Source: Elusimicrobiota bacterium (lineage in GTDB: Bacteria; Elusimicrobiota; Elusimicrobia; UBA1565; UBA9628). From it: a stretch of 64,000 nt of DNA. Location: the NCBI GenBank assembly GCA_023213235.1, contig CP096137.1, positions 1,753,047 to 1,817,046 on the forward strand. Direction: 5' to 3'. Positions 10,417-19,218 of the stretch are shown in pieces. The stretch's first letter is position 1. Every line of letters begins with the position of its first letter. The notes below the pieces were generated by a model that was not told the origin of the DNA, searched no databases, and saw only the letters and a program-made list of their open reading frames with translations. The translations under genes were made by a program, and so were the position numbers.

Positions 10417-10973
10417 AGATATATACGCGCACGGGCGATCAGGGCGAGACCGGACTCTTCGGCGGAGCGCGCGTCAACAAGAGTCATCCGCGAGTAGAGG
10501 CCTATGGCGACATCGATGAGCTCAACTCCACGCTTGGCGTGGCCCGCGCTCTGTGCAAAGAGCCGCACGCGACTCTAGACGATCTTCTGGCTCGTGTCCA
10601 GGCGGAATGCTTCGTTATCGGCGCGCTGCTTGCTACGCCTGCTGATAAACTCAATCTCGTCGGAGGTTTGGATACCGGCCTTCTCGAACAAGCTCCGAAG
10701 CGCATGGAGGCTGAAATTGATGCGTGGGAGAAGGATCTTGATCCATTGAAAACCTTCATCCTGCCCGGCGGCACGCAGTCGGGCGCGGCGCTTCATTTGG
10801 CGCGAGCCGTCTGCCGGAGAGCCGAGCGGCGGGTTGTCGATCTTGCACTTAGTGATCCGCTGCCCGAAGGGTTGATCGTTTACTTGAACCGTTTGTCCGA
10901 CTGGCTTTTCACCGCCGCGCGCTGGGCCAACTGGAAGTCCGGTCAAACTGAAACTCCCTGGTCCGGTCTTTGA
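10413..10973 (+). CDS. pduO: PduO-type cob(I)alamin adenosyltransferase
   Basis: A 186-residue ATP:cob(I)alamin adenosyltransferase that makes adenosylcobalamin. The family signature is complete: TRTGDQGETGLFGG (ATP-binding loop), YGDIDELNS, ARAVCRRAERR and the C-terminal NRLSDWLFTAARWAN. The length is normal. It is translationally coupled (ATGA) behind the kinase and radical SAM genes. Supplying a cobalamin cofactor beside a B12-binding-like radical SAM enzyme would make sense, though such SAM enzymes normally use methylcobalamin or hydroxocobalamin rather than adenosylcobalamin. Confidence 0.92.
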   Translation: MKIYTRTGDQGETGLFGGARVNKSHPRVEAYGDIDELNSTLGVARALCKEPHATLDDLLARVQAECFVIGALLATPADKLNLVGGLDTGLLEQAPKRMEAEIDAWEKDLDPLKTFILPGGTQSGAALHLARAVCRRAERRVVDLALSDPLPEGLIVYLNRLSDWLFTAARWANWKSGQTETPWSGL

Positions 10974-11124
10974 AGCGGCACGCTGATTTTCAGCCCGCTG
11001 TGTAGCTCTCCCGAGAATCGGGCCGGGTCAAAGCGAAACGTGGAACCCGCTGCCAGAGAAATACCCGTCGTAGCCCCTAGAAGTTGTGTAACAGTTAAGG
11101 GGCGTTAAAAAATCGCGGCGGACA

Positions 11125-11153
11125 TTGACAAGATTCGGCTGGGCGGCAATACT
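11125..11153 (+). promoter_or_regulatory. Promoter of the second kinase gene
   Basis: TTGACA (11125-11130), 17 nt, AATACT (11148-11153), 16 nt before ATG 11170. The TTG inside the -35 box is in frame with the kinase and could be mistaken for its start. Confidence 0.6.
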
Positions 11154-11169
11154 TAGCGTCAGAAAGACG

Positions 11170-12311
11170 ATGTATTGCAAGAAGCCAAGCCTCGCAGTCA
11201 AGCCCATTGGAAGCCGACTTTGTCGGGTCATTTTCGTCGGACTTCTATTTTGGTTCGGTCAAAGCGTTCGCGCCGAACAGCCGCCGATCCCTGCGGCTGA
11301 CATCAAAGCGGCCGTCGAGTATGCGGCTGACTCCGCCCGGGCGGCGTCCGCGTCTGGACCAACTTCGCGCAGCTTGCTGCGCGCCGTCCTGGCGGGCTCC
11401 TCCGCGTGCCTGCTCCTCTTCGTCGGCGTCGTCTGGCGTATGTCGCGCCGGTCACGGCCCGAGGCGCACATCGGTTTCGCTCCCGAGCGCAAGGAACTCG
11501 ACTCTCAATACGACATCGTGGAACCGCTCGGCGAGGGCGGGATGGGCACGATCTACAAAGGCTGGGACAAGGTGCTCAAGCGGCCCGTCGCGATCAAAAG
11601 CTGCGCGACGAGCTGCAAGTAAACCCGCGTGAGCGTGACCGCTTCCTCAAGGAGGCGGAGATGGTGGCTTCTCTTCATCATCCGCACATCGTCGAGATTC
11701 ACACCATCATCCGCGATTCCTCGGACACCTACCTCGTGTTCGAGTACGTCTCGGGCGTGACGCTTCACGAGTTGCTTAACGGGAGCCCCGGCCGCCGAAT
11801 CCCTCTTGTCCGCGCTCTTGAGATTTTGCGGAAGATCGGCGAGGCCGTGGATCACGCTCATTCGCGGCGGATCATCCACCGCGACATGAAGCCCTCGAAC
11901 GTGATGCTAGCCGACGAGGGCTGGGTCAAGGTCATGGACTTCGGCATCGCGCGTCAGGTGATGGATTCGCTTCTGACCACGACCAACACGATCGTCGGAA
12001 CGCCGGTTTACATGGCGCCCGAGCAGGCCAAGGGCATAGTCGTCAAGGAGTCCGATGTATTCGCTCTCGGAGTCACCTTCTATGAGCTGCTGACGGGTGC
12101 CTTGCCTTTCAAGGGGCCCAACGAGATGCGCGACAAGATGGATGGCCGCTTCGTCGTTCCATCGGTGCTCGTTCCGGCCCTCGGGACCGGCATCGATCAA
12201 GTCGTGCGTAAATCTCTGGCTCCGCTTCCTGAGGGCCGCTATGGCAGTTGCGCCGAGCTCTATCAGGCCGCGATGAAAACGCTCGACGGCAGCATCACCC
12301 CTGTCGCATAG
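11170..12311 (+). CDS. Membrane Ser/Thr protein kinase
   Basis: A 380-residue kinase once one A is restored near 11603 (a run of four A where five fit). It begins with a signal-like hydrophobic segment (VIFVGLLFWFGQSVRA), about 45 exported residues, a membrane helix (LLRAVLAGSSACLLLFVGVVW) and a cytoplasmic Hanks kinase. Motifs: GEGGMGTIYK, VAIK, HRDMKPSN, DFG, and the APE motif in MAPEQ. The kinase half closely resembles the kinase at 1-2153 (shared SPGRR insert, VYMAPEQ and TGxLPF), so the two are paralogues with different sensor halves. It lies 130 nt upstream of the large toxin-like gene. Confidence 0.85.
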
Positions 12312-12406
12312 CAGGTGCCGGGGTCTTGGCGCATCGCGCGACAGCGACCTTTTATCGACCGTGCGGGTAGGGATTTATTATCGATGGAATCCCTTCCAAA
12401 GCCCTC

Positions 12407-12435
12407 TTGACGAAAGTTACAAGCAGGCCTACTCT
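12407..12435 (+). promoter_or_regulatory. Promoter of the large toxin-like gene
   Basis: TTGACG (12407-12412), 17 nt, TACTCT (12430-12435). The -10 box abuts ATG 12436, so transcription would start near GTG 12442, the third codon, which then becomes a likely leaderless start. Confidence 0.45.
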
Positions 12436-12441
12436 ATGCCC

Positions 12442-15400
12442 GTGAGGTGGGCGCCCCTCGGCCTCCTAGTCGTTGTGCTTCTCGCGGTCCCGCTCCGGGC
12501 CGCGAACGACTCCGGCGTCCTCGATCCTGTCGCCGTCGCCGCGCTTCAGAAGCGCTGGCCGCGCCCATTGGGCATGGTCCAGGCGCGTCTTGTGGAGCCC
12601 TCCGGCGAGTTCGTCGGCGACCGCCCCGCGGTTGTCTCCGCTCTGAACGCAGCCACATCGTTCCTCGAGGCCGAGGGGTTGCCCGAGGCCGCCCGCGCGG
12701 GCGCGACGACCGCCGCCGCACGCGACTTCCGCGCGGGGCTCGATGCCCTCGGTCCTCATCGCGCGCGCTTTCTCAGCCGTGACGGCGGCTTGGGCGAGAT
12801 CGCCCGCGAGGTCCTGGGCGCAGAAGCGCTCTTGGAAGTCTTGGGCCGCGCCGACGCGGACAAGCCGGAGGCGCACGGCCTTCTCAGCGTGCGCGCCGAG
12901 GCGTTGTATCACGCCAAGCGTTACCAGGAAGCCGCCGCCGCCGCGTTCCAAGCCTGGGAACTCAGTGGACACACGGATACGAACGCCTTCGCGCTGCTCA
13001 AGCTCTCCGAGGGCAGAACCGCGCCGGTCCAGACGCTCAACCCGGAGCAAACGCGCTCACAGCCGCAAACGGCGAACGCGGCCGAACCGACTGCGTTGCC
13101 GGCGAATGCAATAGTTGCCGCGCCGCGCGCAATAAAGAACAGCGCCCCAGGAACCATTCCAGTTCCCGGTGAAGAAGCGGGCATAGCGACGGACACGGAA
13201 GGCACTTCGCAACGGCTGCTGGAACTTCAGCAATCGGCCCTATCAGCCTGGGAGGCGGCCTCCTCGGACGCGCCGATGCCGGCGAGCGCGCTGGCTCCGG
13301 CTCTCGATCGTCTGCGAACGCCGGTCCAACGCGACTTGAAGCTGCTTGAGGCCGCGCAAGCTTCGGCGGCGTGGCTCGCCTCCTCGCGTGATCCCAAGGC
13401 GCGCGCGGCTCTCGACGCGATCACGCGTGCTGTCGATCTTCCCGACGCCGCGCGCCGTCGGGAACTCTCGGCCGCCTTGTCGCGAGCCTCCCGGCTCATG
13501 GACGGCACCGACACGGCGCAAGCCGACGCGGACATACGAGACGCCTTGATGGGGGGAGCGCGACGCCCGAGGAACGGTTGGCGGCGGCTCGCCAGTTAGA
13601 CGCGCTCAGGCGGGCCGAGCCCGGCTACTTCAAGGCCAAGGGGGCGTGGCTCGACTACCAGGGCTTCGTCCAAGGCCGCTTGGCCGACTTCCCGCCCGGG
13701 GCGCGGATCACTTCGTCCGAGCTTGGACTTGAGCCGCCGCCGGGCTCCGGGCTCGTCGGGATCGAATACGAGACAACGAAGGACGGCAAGCTCGTCCCCG
13801 TCCGCTTCACCGCCGCCGACGGATCGACGCGAGAGCGCGCGGATATGCCCGGAGCTTGGTCCGTGAGAGGCAAAGACGGAAAGTCTCTCGGCTGGAGTCT
13901 TGACGCCGCGGAGTTCATCGGCGGCCCGGACGCCGGGGAGGGTTCGGCTTCCATCGCTTCACTCGCACGCTGGCTGACGGAGCGGGGGCTCAAGACCGGC
14001 CTTCCTAAATCCGAGACGGCCTACCAGAACGAGAGTATTGCCTCGTTGCTAGGAGACTTACTGCCTCGTTCCGCCCCGAGCAAGGCTACGCAGATTTTCG
14101 TCGATCGCGCGCAGGGGCGCCTTGCCTTCGACGAGTTTCTAGACGGGGCCGTGCGGCAGAAGGTCGCTCGCTTTGAGCCCTCGCCGCGCGGAGACGGGCG
14201 CATGGAGTTGATGCTGTATGAGCGGATCGTCAAGGACCCGACCGACGCCATGACGCCTTTCCGCAGAGTCATGGCCTATCGCGGAGGCGTCGATAAGAGC
14301 TTGCTGACGGAAAAGTCTTCTATCCACGGCGGCGTGATGCTGGGGACTTCCGTGGATCTGGTTCCGGCCTTGGTCCACTATCGTCGCGACGACAAGGGCG
14401 GTTGGACGCGCGGCGGCGACGTTCAGGAGCTGCGCGAGCAGGCGCGCGTATTCCATAAGAGCGAAGGGTTGATCGCCGGGGCAGGTGAAACTATCGGGAT
14501 CGTCGGAAGGGGCGTGACCGACGTGACGGCCTCCGTTCTCGCGGCGAGCGGAGGGATGAGCCTTTACGGAGCCCGGGCCGTCCCCGGCGTCTCGGGCTAT
14601 GCCGCCGAGCTTCAGAGGGATTGGTTCGAGCGCGCATCGGTCAACTTGGTCCGCAACGCGGTCAGTTCAGAGTTGGGGAACCGCTACGGCGGCGACGAAT
14701 ATCGCGGCGAAGTCCAGGCGCTCAATCTCGATGAAAGGAAATATATCCAGAACGTCCGCCAGGAGCTGACCGACCAGGGACACCCGATGCTGGGGGCCGT
14801 GACCGGGGCGGGGTGGGCGTTGCCAACGGCATGTTGCCGCTGGCCGTCGGCATCGGCGTATTCCACAAAGTTGCCACGTTGGGAACGATGGGGGAACTCG
14901 CCGCAAACGGCGTCGGCCTTGTGATGAGCGGGCATGGCGGTTGGACGACGGGAGTTTCCATACGCGAGTTCGCGCGTGCCCGCGCGGAATACGACGGCCA
15001 CGATCCAGCCTCGCTCGCTCACTACTACACCGCCGTCCAGAATCTGACGGAGAACGCGGCCACGCTGCCGCTGCTCCTGGGCGGGCTGGACGCATCCATC
15101 AAGGCGCGGGTCAAGACGAAAACTCCGGGCCTCGTTATTTCCGAGCCGGTGCCACCTACCCGCGCTGTCCCCGTTGAGAATCCGGTTACGACGGACGCGG
15201 CGCTGAAGTCCGGCGCCGTGCAGGCATCCCCCGACGCTAAACCTGCAAAGCCCAAGCTTGATGCGCCGCCCGAAGATGCCGCTTACGAAGTTCCGCTCGA
15301 TATTGATCCTATGATTCTCACGAGCATCGAAGTGAATCCGAGTATTTTCGCTCGGCGGATGAAGATTAAACGTCTGTATCGCAAAGCGCGCTTCGTCGAG

Positions 15401-15871
15401 GATGCGAGCTCGCTTGGAATTTCGAAACAACGCATCGACTGGATGTTCGAGAAACGCTGCCCGTTGACCTTTGAGAGTCCCAAGCAGTTCAGAAAATTCA
15501 AACAAGAACTTGCGGAGTCTTTGCGCGCCAGCGGCTTGCCGGATGGGAGAGCGCGGATGAAGGGAACTTCGACGACCTTTTATTCTGAAAATCCAGGGAA
15601 ACCGCTCGGGCATCGGTTTGACGCAAATCCTGCAAAACCCGCCGATGTCGACATCAACATCGAAGGAGCGAGCTTGGTGGAGCACATGAAGAGCGCCGGA
15701 CGCGTGCCCGCAGAGGGGGATAACCCGGTATTCGGTACGAGAAAAATGATGGAAGAATACCCGGCGCTGAAGTCGTTCAGTGAAAAGTGGTCCGCTGAGC
15801 TGAAGCGTGAGGTCAATTTCGTAGGCTTATCCGATCGCGGTCAGATAGATTCGATGGACTGGGGCCTTTAG
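12442..15871 (+). CDS. Large secreted polymorphic-toxin-like protein with C-terminal nucleotidyltransferase-like domain
   Basis: About 1143 residues after restoring two single G deficits (near 13555, six where seven fit; near 14814, four where five fit). The start is GTG 12442 or ATG 12436, both opening the signal peptide (WAPLGLLVVVLLAVPLRA). Residues to about 400 are Ala-rich helical repeats; a central region follows, with Gly/Ala-rich hydrophobic stretches (AVTGAGVGVANGMLPLAVGI; VGLVMSGHGGW) that could enter a membrane. A Pro/Ala linker near 15130-15290 leads to the C-terminal domain, which has GTS (15563-15571) and, 24 residues on, DVDI (15644-15655), then VNFVGLSDRG. That spacing resembles nucleotidyltransferase toxins at the ends of polymorphic toxins. 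From about 15290 the codons become less GC-rich, as expected for an exchanged toxin tip. A small candidate immunity gene follows after 11 nt. Family assignment is moderate. Confidence 0.6.
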
Positions 15872-15882
15872 GAGTAGATCTG

Positions 15883-16200
15883 GTGAAAAATGTCTTTGAA
15901 ATTCGTTTCTCCACGAACATGAGCATGGAGGAGATGCTGGCGATTCTTCGTGTCGGAAAAATTCCGCTTGAATGGTCCATGCGCGAAAGTGAATACGAGG
16001 GCGATTACATCAAGGGAACGACCGCTGACCACATCAAAGTTCGTGTCATCGACAACACGAAAGTAGATGCTGAAGGCAGGTTTGGATTTGAGGTTTATTT
16101 CCCTTCAGTCGACAGTGAATGCTCGGAGAATCGAAAGAGCGAATTTCTCGATTTCGTTCGTAAGACCATTTTCCCGCTCATTCGAGCGAATGAGTTATAA
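15883..16200 (+). CDS. Candidate immunity protein
   Basis: A 105-residue soluble, acidic-looking protein starting at GTG ([20 protein letters not shown]) with AGGAG upstream at 15870-15874. It has no signal peptide and no family I know. Its lower GC matches the toxin tip just before it and contrasts with the rest of the toxin. Position (11 nt after the toxin stop, same strand), size and composition are those of an immunity gene for a polymorphic toxin; the function is inferred only from this. Confidence 0.55.
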   Translation: MKNVFEIRFSTNMSMEEMLAILRVGKIPLEWSMRESEYEGDYIKGTTADHIKVRVIDNTKVDAEGRFGFEVYFPSVDSECSENRKSEFLDFVRKTIFPLIRANEL

Positions 16201-16207
16201 CGATAAA

Positions 16208-16789
16208 ATGACCGACCACAAGATAGACGAAATCTATTTCAGCACCGACGTTGAGACGGACGGCCCCATCCCGGGACCGCACTCACTGTTGAGCATGGCG
16301 TCGGCGGCGTATCGCGCCGACAAGACGCTTCTCGGCACGTTCACCGTCAACCTGGAACCGCTCCCAGGCGCGCAGGGCCATCCCGATACTATGGCGTGGT
16401 GGCGTGAGCACCCCGAGGCTTGGGATGCGGCGCGCGCGAATCTTGAGCCGCCTGAGCGGGCCATGTGCCGCTACGCCGATTGGGTGAAGGGATTCGGCGG
16501 GCGCCCCGTCTTCGTGGCCTATCCCGCCGGGTTCGATTTTCTTTTCGTCTACTGGTACTTGATGCGCTTCGCCGGCGAGAGCCCATTTTCTTTCTCGGCC
16601 CTGGACATCAAGAGCTATGCGATGGCTGTGTTGAAGACCTCCTACCGCGACTCCACGAAGAAGAACTTTCCCAAGTCCTGGTTCGACCCGATACCGCACA
16701 CGCATGTCGCACTGGACGACGCCATCGGGCAGGGCGCGCTTTTCTGCAATATTCTCGCGGCCAACATGGCCGCAGCCAAGCGAGACTAA
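16208..16789 (+). CDS. DEDDh 3'-5' exonuclease
   Basis: A 193-residue DnaQ-fold exonuclease. Motif I is STDVETDGP (D and E bind metal), motif II is [16 protein letters not shown], and motif III is [11 protein letters not shown], giving the H-x4-D form (DEDDh). It is a stand-alone domain with no polymerase attached, so it may be a repair or RNA-end-trimming nuclease. ATG 16208 was chosen; ATG 16190 in the same frame overlaps the upstream stop and is also possible. It could be co-transcribed with the two genes that follow (2 nt and 4 nt gaps). Confidence 0.8.
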   Translation: MTDHKIDEIYFSTDVETDGPIPGPHSLLSMASAAYRADKTLLGTFTVNLEPLPGAQGHPDTMAWWREHPEAWDAARANLEPPERAMCRYADWVKGFGGRPVFVAYPAGFDFLFVYWYLMRFAGESPFSFSALDIKSYAMAVLKTSYRDSTKKNFPKSWFDPIPHTHVALDDAIGQGALFCNILAANMAAAKRD

Positions 16790-16791
16790 AA

Positions 16792-18116
16792 ATGCCCGAC
16801 ACCGATGCCCGCGAGCAGGCCGTACTAGATCACCCTCTAACCGCGACGCAGGCCGCTCTCGCTTCTTCAAGGCCCCTTAAATCCTTGCGCCTCCCACTGA
16901 GCGTTATCAGGTCCTTGCGCGAAAAGGGGTTCAGTACGCTCCACGACCTGGCGACCGCACCGATCAGCGCCGTCGCGCTCGGCCCCATTCGCTTGCGCCG
17001 CGTCCGCTTGGCGCTGCTCGCGGCCCTGGCGGGGAATACCCGCTGGACCGCCTCCAAAGCTGCTCGCTCTCGGAACTGCCGGAACATGTCCGTGACCTGC
17101 TTGGTCGCATCGAGGAACGCCGCCGCTTCCTCTTGGAACGCCGGAACGGCCTATGGGACGGACGCAAGCTGGCGCTGACTTCCGCCGCGAAGGCCGCCGG
17201 CATCGCTCCTCCCATAGCCGAACGGGAACTGGACGCCGCCATCGCGGACGTGCGGAAGCTGCTGCGGCCCGACTCCGAGGCCTTCCGCGGCGCCATGCGC
17301 GCGCTCTACCTGCGCGTGCTGACGGGCAAGCAGGGCATGGCCGGGGTCCACGAGTGGGAGGACCAGGGTTCGGCGCTTTACGAGGGTCAGATCGAAGCCT
17401 GCCTCGCGTTCGCGTTCCTGTGCCATGTCGGCCAAGTCCAGCCTGAACAACTGGTGAGCATAGGCTTGGACGGCGCCTGCTACGACAGCGTGACCGTCAA
17501 GTACCGCCACGATCAGGCCGTGGAAGTGATGAAGACCGCCCTTCTCAACATCGGCCGCCCCATCCCTCCCGGAGAGATGCGCGACTGGTTGAAGAACGAG
17601 AACCGGATCGAGGTCTCGCCCGAGTATTTGAAGCGGTGCGTGGAGGTATCGCGCGAGCTGGGCTTCGAGAAGTCGGGGATGATCGGGCTCAGGTCTTGGC
17701 CTTATTTCGACGCCCACAGCCTGCACGACATGGCCTGCGCGGCCCTGACCGCCTCAGGTAAGGCGGTCCATTACGACCGGATCGGAAGCGAGATCGAACG
17801 TCTCTACCCCTGGCGCGCGCCGGTCAACCGCCTGAGCCTCCAGCACATCCTCCACGTCCGCAAGGACCAGTTCGTGTTGGCCCGGCACGGCGGCGTCTTC
17901 GGGCTGGCCGAGTGGCATCTGCGCGCGGCGGCGAGCCTCAAGGACTTCCTGGTGGACTTCCTCCGCGAGAACGGAGGGCGGGCGAAGCGGCGCGAGCTGG
18001 TCGAAGCCGCCCGGAAACAGCACGGCTACAAACCGGCCTCGGTCCAGATGACTTTGTCCGCCTCCAAGGAACTGTTCCGGCGCGCGGGCTGGGGCGTGTG
18101 GGAGCTGGCGGTTTGA
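16792..18116 (+). CDS. DNA-binding-like hypothetical protein
   Basis: A 441-residue protein if one G is restored near 17034 (four where five fit). The N-terminus has a helix-hairpin-helix-like segment similar to the alpha-subunit C-terminal domain (LPLSVIRSLREKGFSTLHDL), and the C-terminus has two winged-helix-like segments with the pattern KDFLVDFLRENGGRAKRREL and LFRRAGWGVWEL. This suggests contact with DNA or RNA polymerase. It begins 2 nt after the exonuclease stop and ends 4 nt before the sigma-like gene, so the three are probably one operon. Exact role unknown. Confidence 0.6.
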
Positions 18117-18120
18117 CGAG

Positions 18121-18845
18121 ATGAGCGAACAGCCCGGCCGGCAGCCTATGGGCATCCCGCCGAAACCGGCGGGCGGTTATCTGCTCGAAGACTTCGTAAT
18201 GCTGGCCATTGAGGAGCTTCAGCGGCGCGCTCCGCCCGCCGAGTACGTGACCCGGGAGTGGCTAGACCAGATGCGCGGGCTCATCGCAGGCGTGCTGGCG
18301 GATTTATCCCTCGTGGTGCCCGAGGCCATGCCGGAACTGACGCGGCAAGGGCAGGAAACCTTCTGCAAGCTGCTGGAGGAAACCGTCCGCCAAAGTTGGG
18401 AAATCACGGAGAAGCAGCTCCGCCCCAAGGCCTGGGTCGAGAAGTTCTACGCGGCCGAGACGGACGAAGATCGACGCCGGATTTTCTACTGGGCGCTCAA
18501 GAACCACTGCCTTGATTTGAAGCGAAAGCAGCGGGTCGAGGGGAGATTATTCACTTCCTTGGATGAGCTTCAAGAGCGCGCGGAGCAGGCCGCCGAGGAC
18601 CCGGGCCGCAAGGCTCCGCGCCTGCCGTCCACGGCCGACAACCCGGAACTCGGCCTGCTCAAAGAGAAGCTTCACCAGGCCTTGCTCGGCCTTCCCATCC
18701 AGCTCGCCGTCATCGCCTACCTCATGCCCGGGGCCGAGGGCAACGCCTCGAAGCTCGGCCGCTACCTGGACATCCCCAGCGGCAGATGGCCCGCCATCTG
18801 GACCGCATCCGCGAGCACTTCCGCAAGCACGGCCTAGAGACCTAG
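18121..18845 (+). CDS. Sigma-factor-like helix-turn-helix protein
   Basis: A 241-residue protein once one C near 18777 is restored (four where five fit); the corrected tail reads RQMARHLDRIREHFRKHGLE and stops at TAG 18843-18845. The middle (RIFYWALKNHCLDLKRKQRV) resembles sigma region 2, and the C-terminal part (LHQALLGLPIQLAVIAYLMP ... ASKLGRYLDI) resembles a region-4 helix-turn-helix. It lacks a clear full-length ECF layout, so a diverged sigma-like or sigma-derived regulator is the safest call. It is last in the putative exonuclease operon, next to a hairpin-rich non-coding region. Confidence 0.5.
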
Positions 18846-18910
18846 GTCCCCGTCTAAAACCTCCGCCTCGCTCGTTAATCAGAGTACGGGGGACTCTCGG
18901 CAGAGACACA

Positions 18911-18999
18911 CCAGTGGCGCGGGCACTGGTACAAATCATGGTCGGCGTGCCTGACAGGAATACATGCCACTGGTACGCCTGGGCGGCGCGTTATAACGC
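18911..18999. repeat. Short inverted and direct repeats
   Basis: CCAGTG / CACTGG inverted repeat with a 7-nt spacer (18911-18929); direct repeat CACTGGTAC at 18924-18932 and 18968-18976; perfect palindrome GCGTTATAACGC at 18988-18999. The 44-nt spacing of the direct repeats is about four helical turns. Confidence 0.7.
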
Positions 19000-19040
19000 A
19001 CCATCCCCCACATCCGCGCGTTTTAGCCCCTTTTCTCGCC

Positions 19041-19088
19041 GGGGAGAGTGGTCAGGAAGCACTGGCGTGCTTCCTGACCACTCTCCCC
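19041..19088. repeat. Perfect 22-bp-arm hairpin
   Basis: Two exact 22-nt arms (left GGGGAGAGTGG...AAGCAC, right GTGCTT...CCACTCTCCCC) separated by TGGC. No T-tract follows, so it is not a normal intrinsic terminator. The 22 of 22 match shows it is maintained and functional, or recent. Confidence 0.85.
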
Positions 19089-19113
19089 AACCATCAGATA
19101 AATCTGAATGGTT
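19089..19113. repeat. Second hairpin abutting the first
   Basis: AACCATCAGAT / ATCTGAATGGTT, arms that pair with a single bulged base and a tight loop; begins on the nucleotide after the 48-nt hairpin. Confidence 0.7.
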
Positions 19114-19154
19114 GCAAGGGACTCAAAAGGGGTGGTGATAGGGATGTGGGGGAT

Positions 19155-19210
19155 GGAGAAGTAAAAACAGAAAAAACAAGAAAAGAAAAACAGAAAGAAA
19201 AAACAAAAAA
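19155..19210 (+). other. A-rich purine tract
   Basis: 56 nt of almost only A and G, with A-runs of 4 to 6 recurring every 5 to 10 nt, in a region otherwise near 60 percent GC. Such tracts bend or melt easily and often sit beside origins. Confidence 0.6.
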
Positions 19211-19218
19211 CGGAAGGG

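Larger units (their letters stand above)
18846..19218 (+). other. Structured non-coding region, possible replication or transfer origin
   Basis: 373 nt without a credible gene, but dense in symmetry: an interrupted inverted repeat (18911-18929), two 9-nt direct repeats CACTGGTAC (18924 and 18968), a 12-bp palindrome GCGTTATAACGC (18988-18999), a 48-nt perfect hairpin (19041-19088), a second hairpin (19089-19113) and an A-rich tract (19155-19210). It immediately precedes a replication-relaxation-like gene. This is the usual make-up of an origin of replication or transfer, but no known nick site was recognised. Confidence 0.45.

Noticed and set aside
19041..19113. Tandem hairpins as a CRISPR-like array or intrinsic terminator
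   Set aside because: The repeats differ from each other, there are no spacers, and no T-tract follows.
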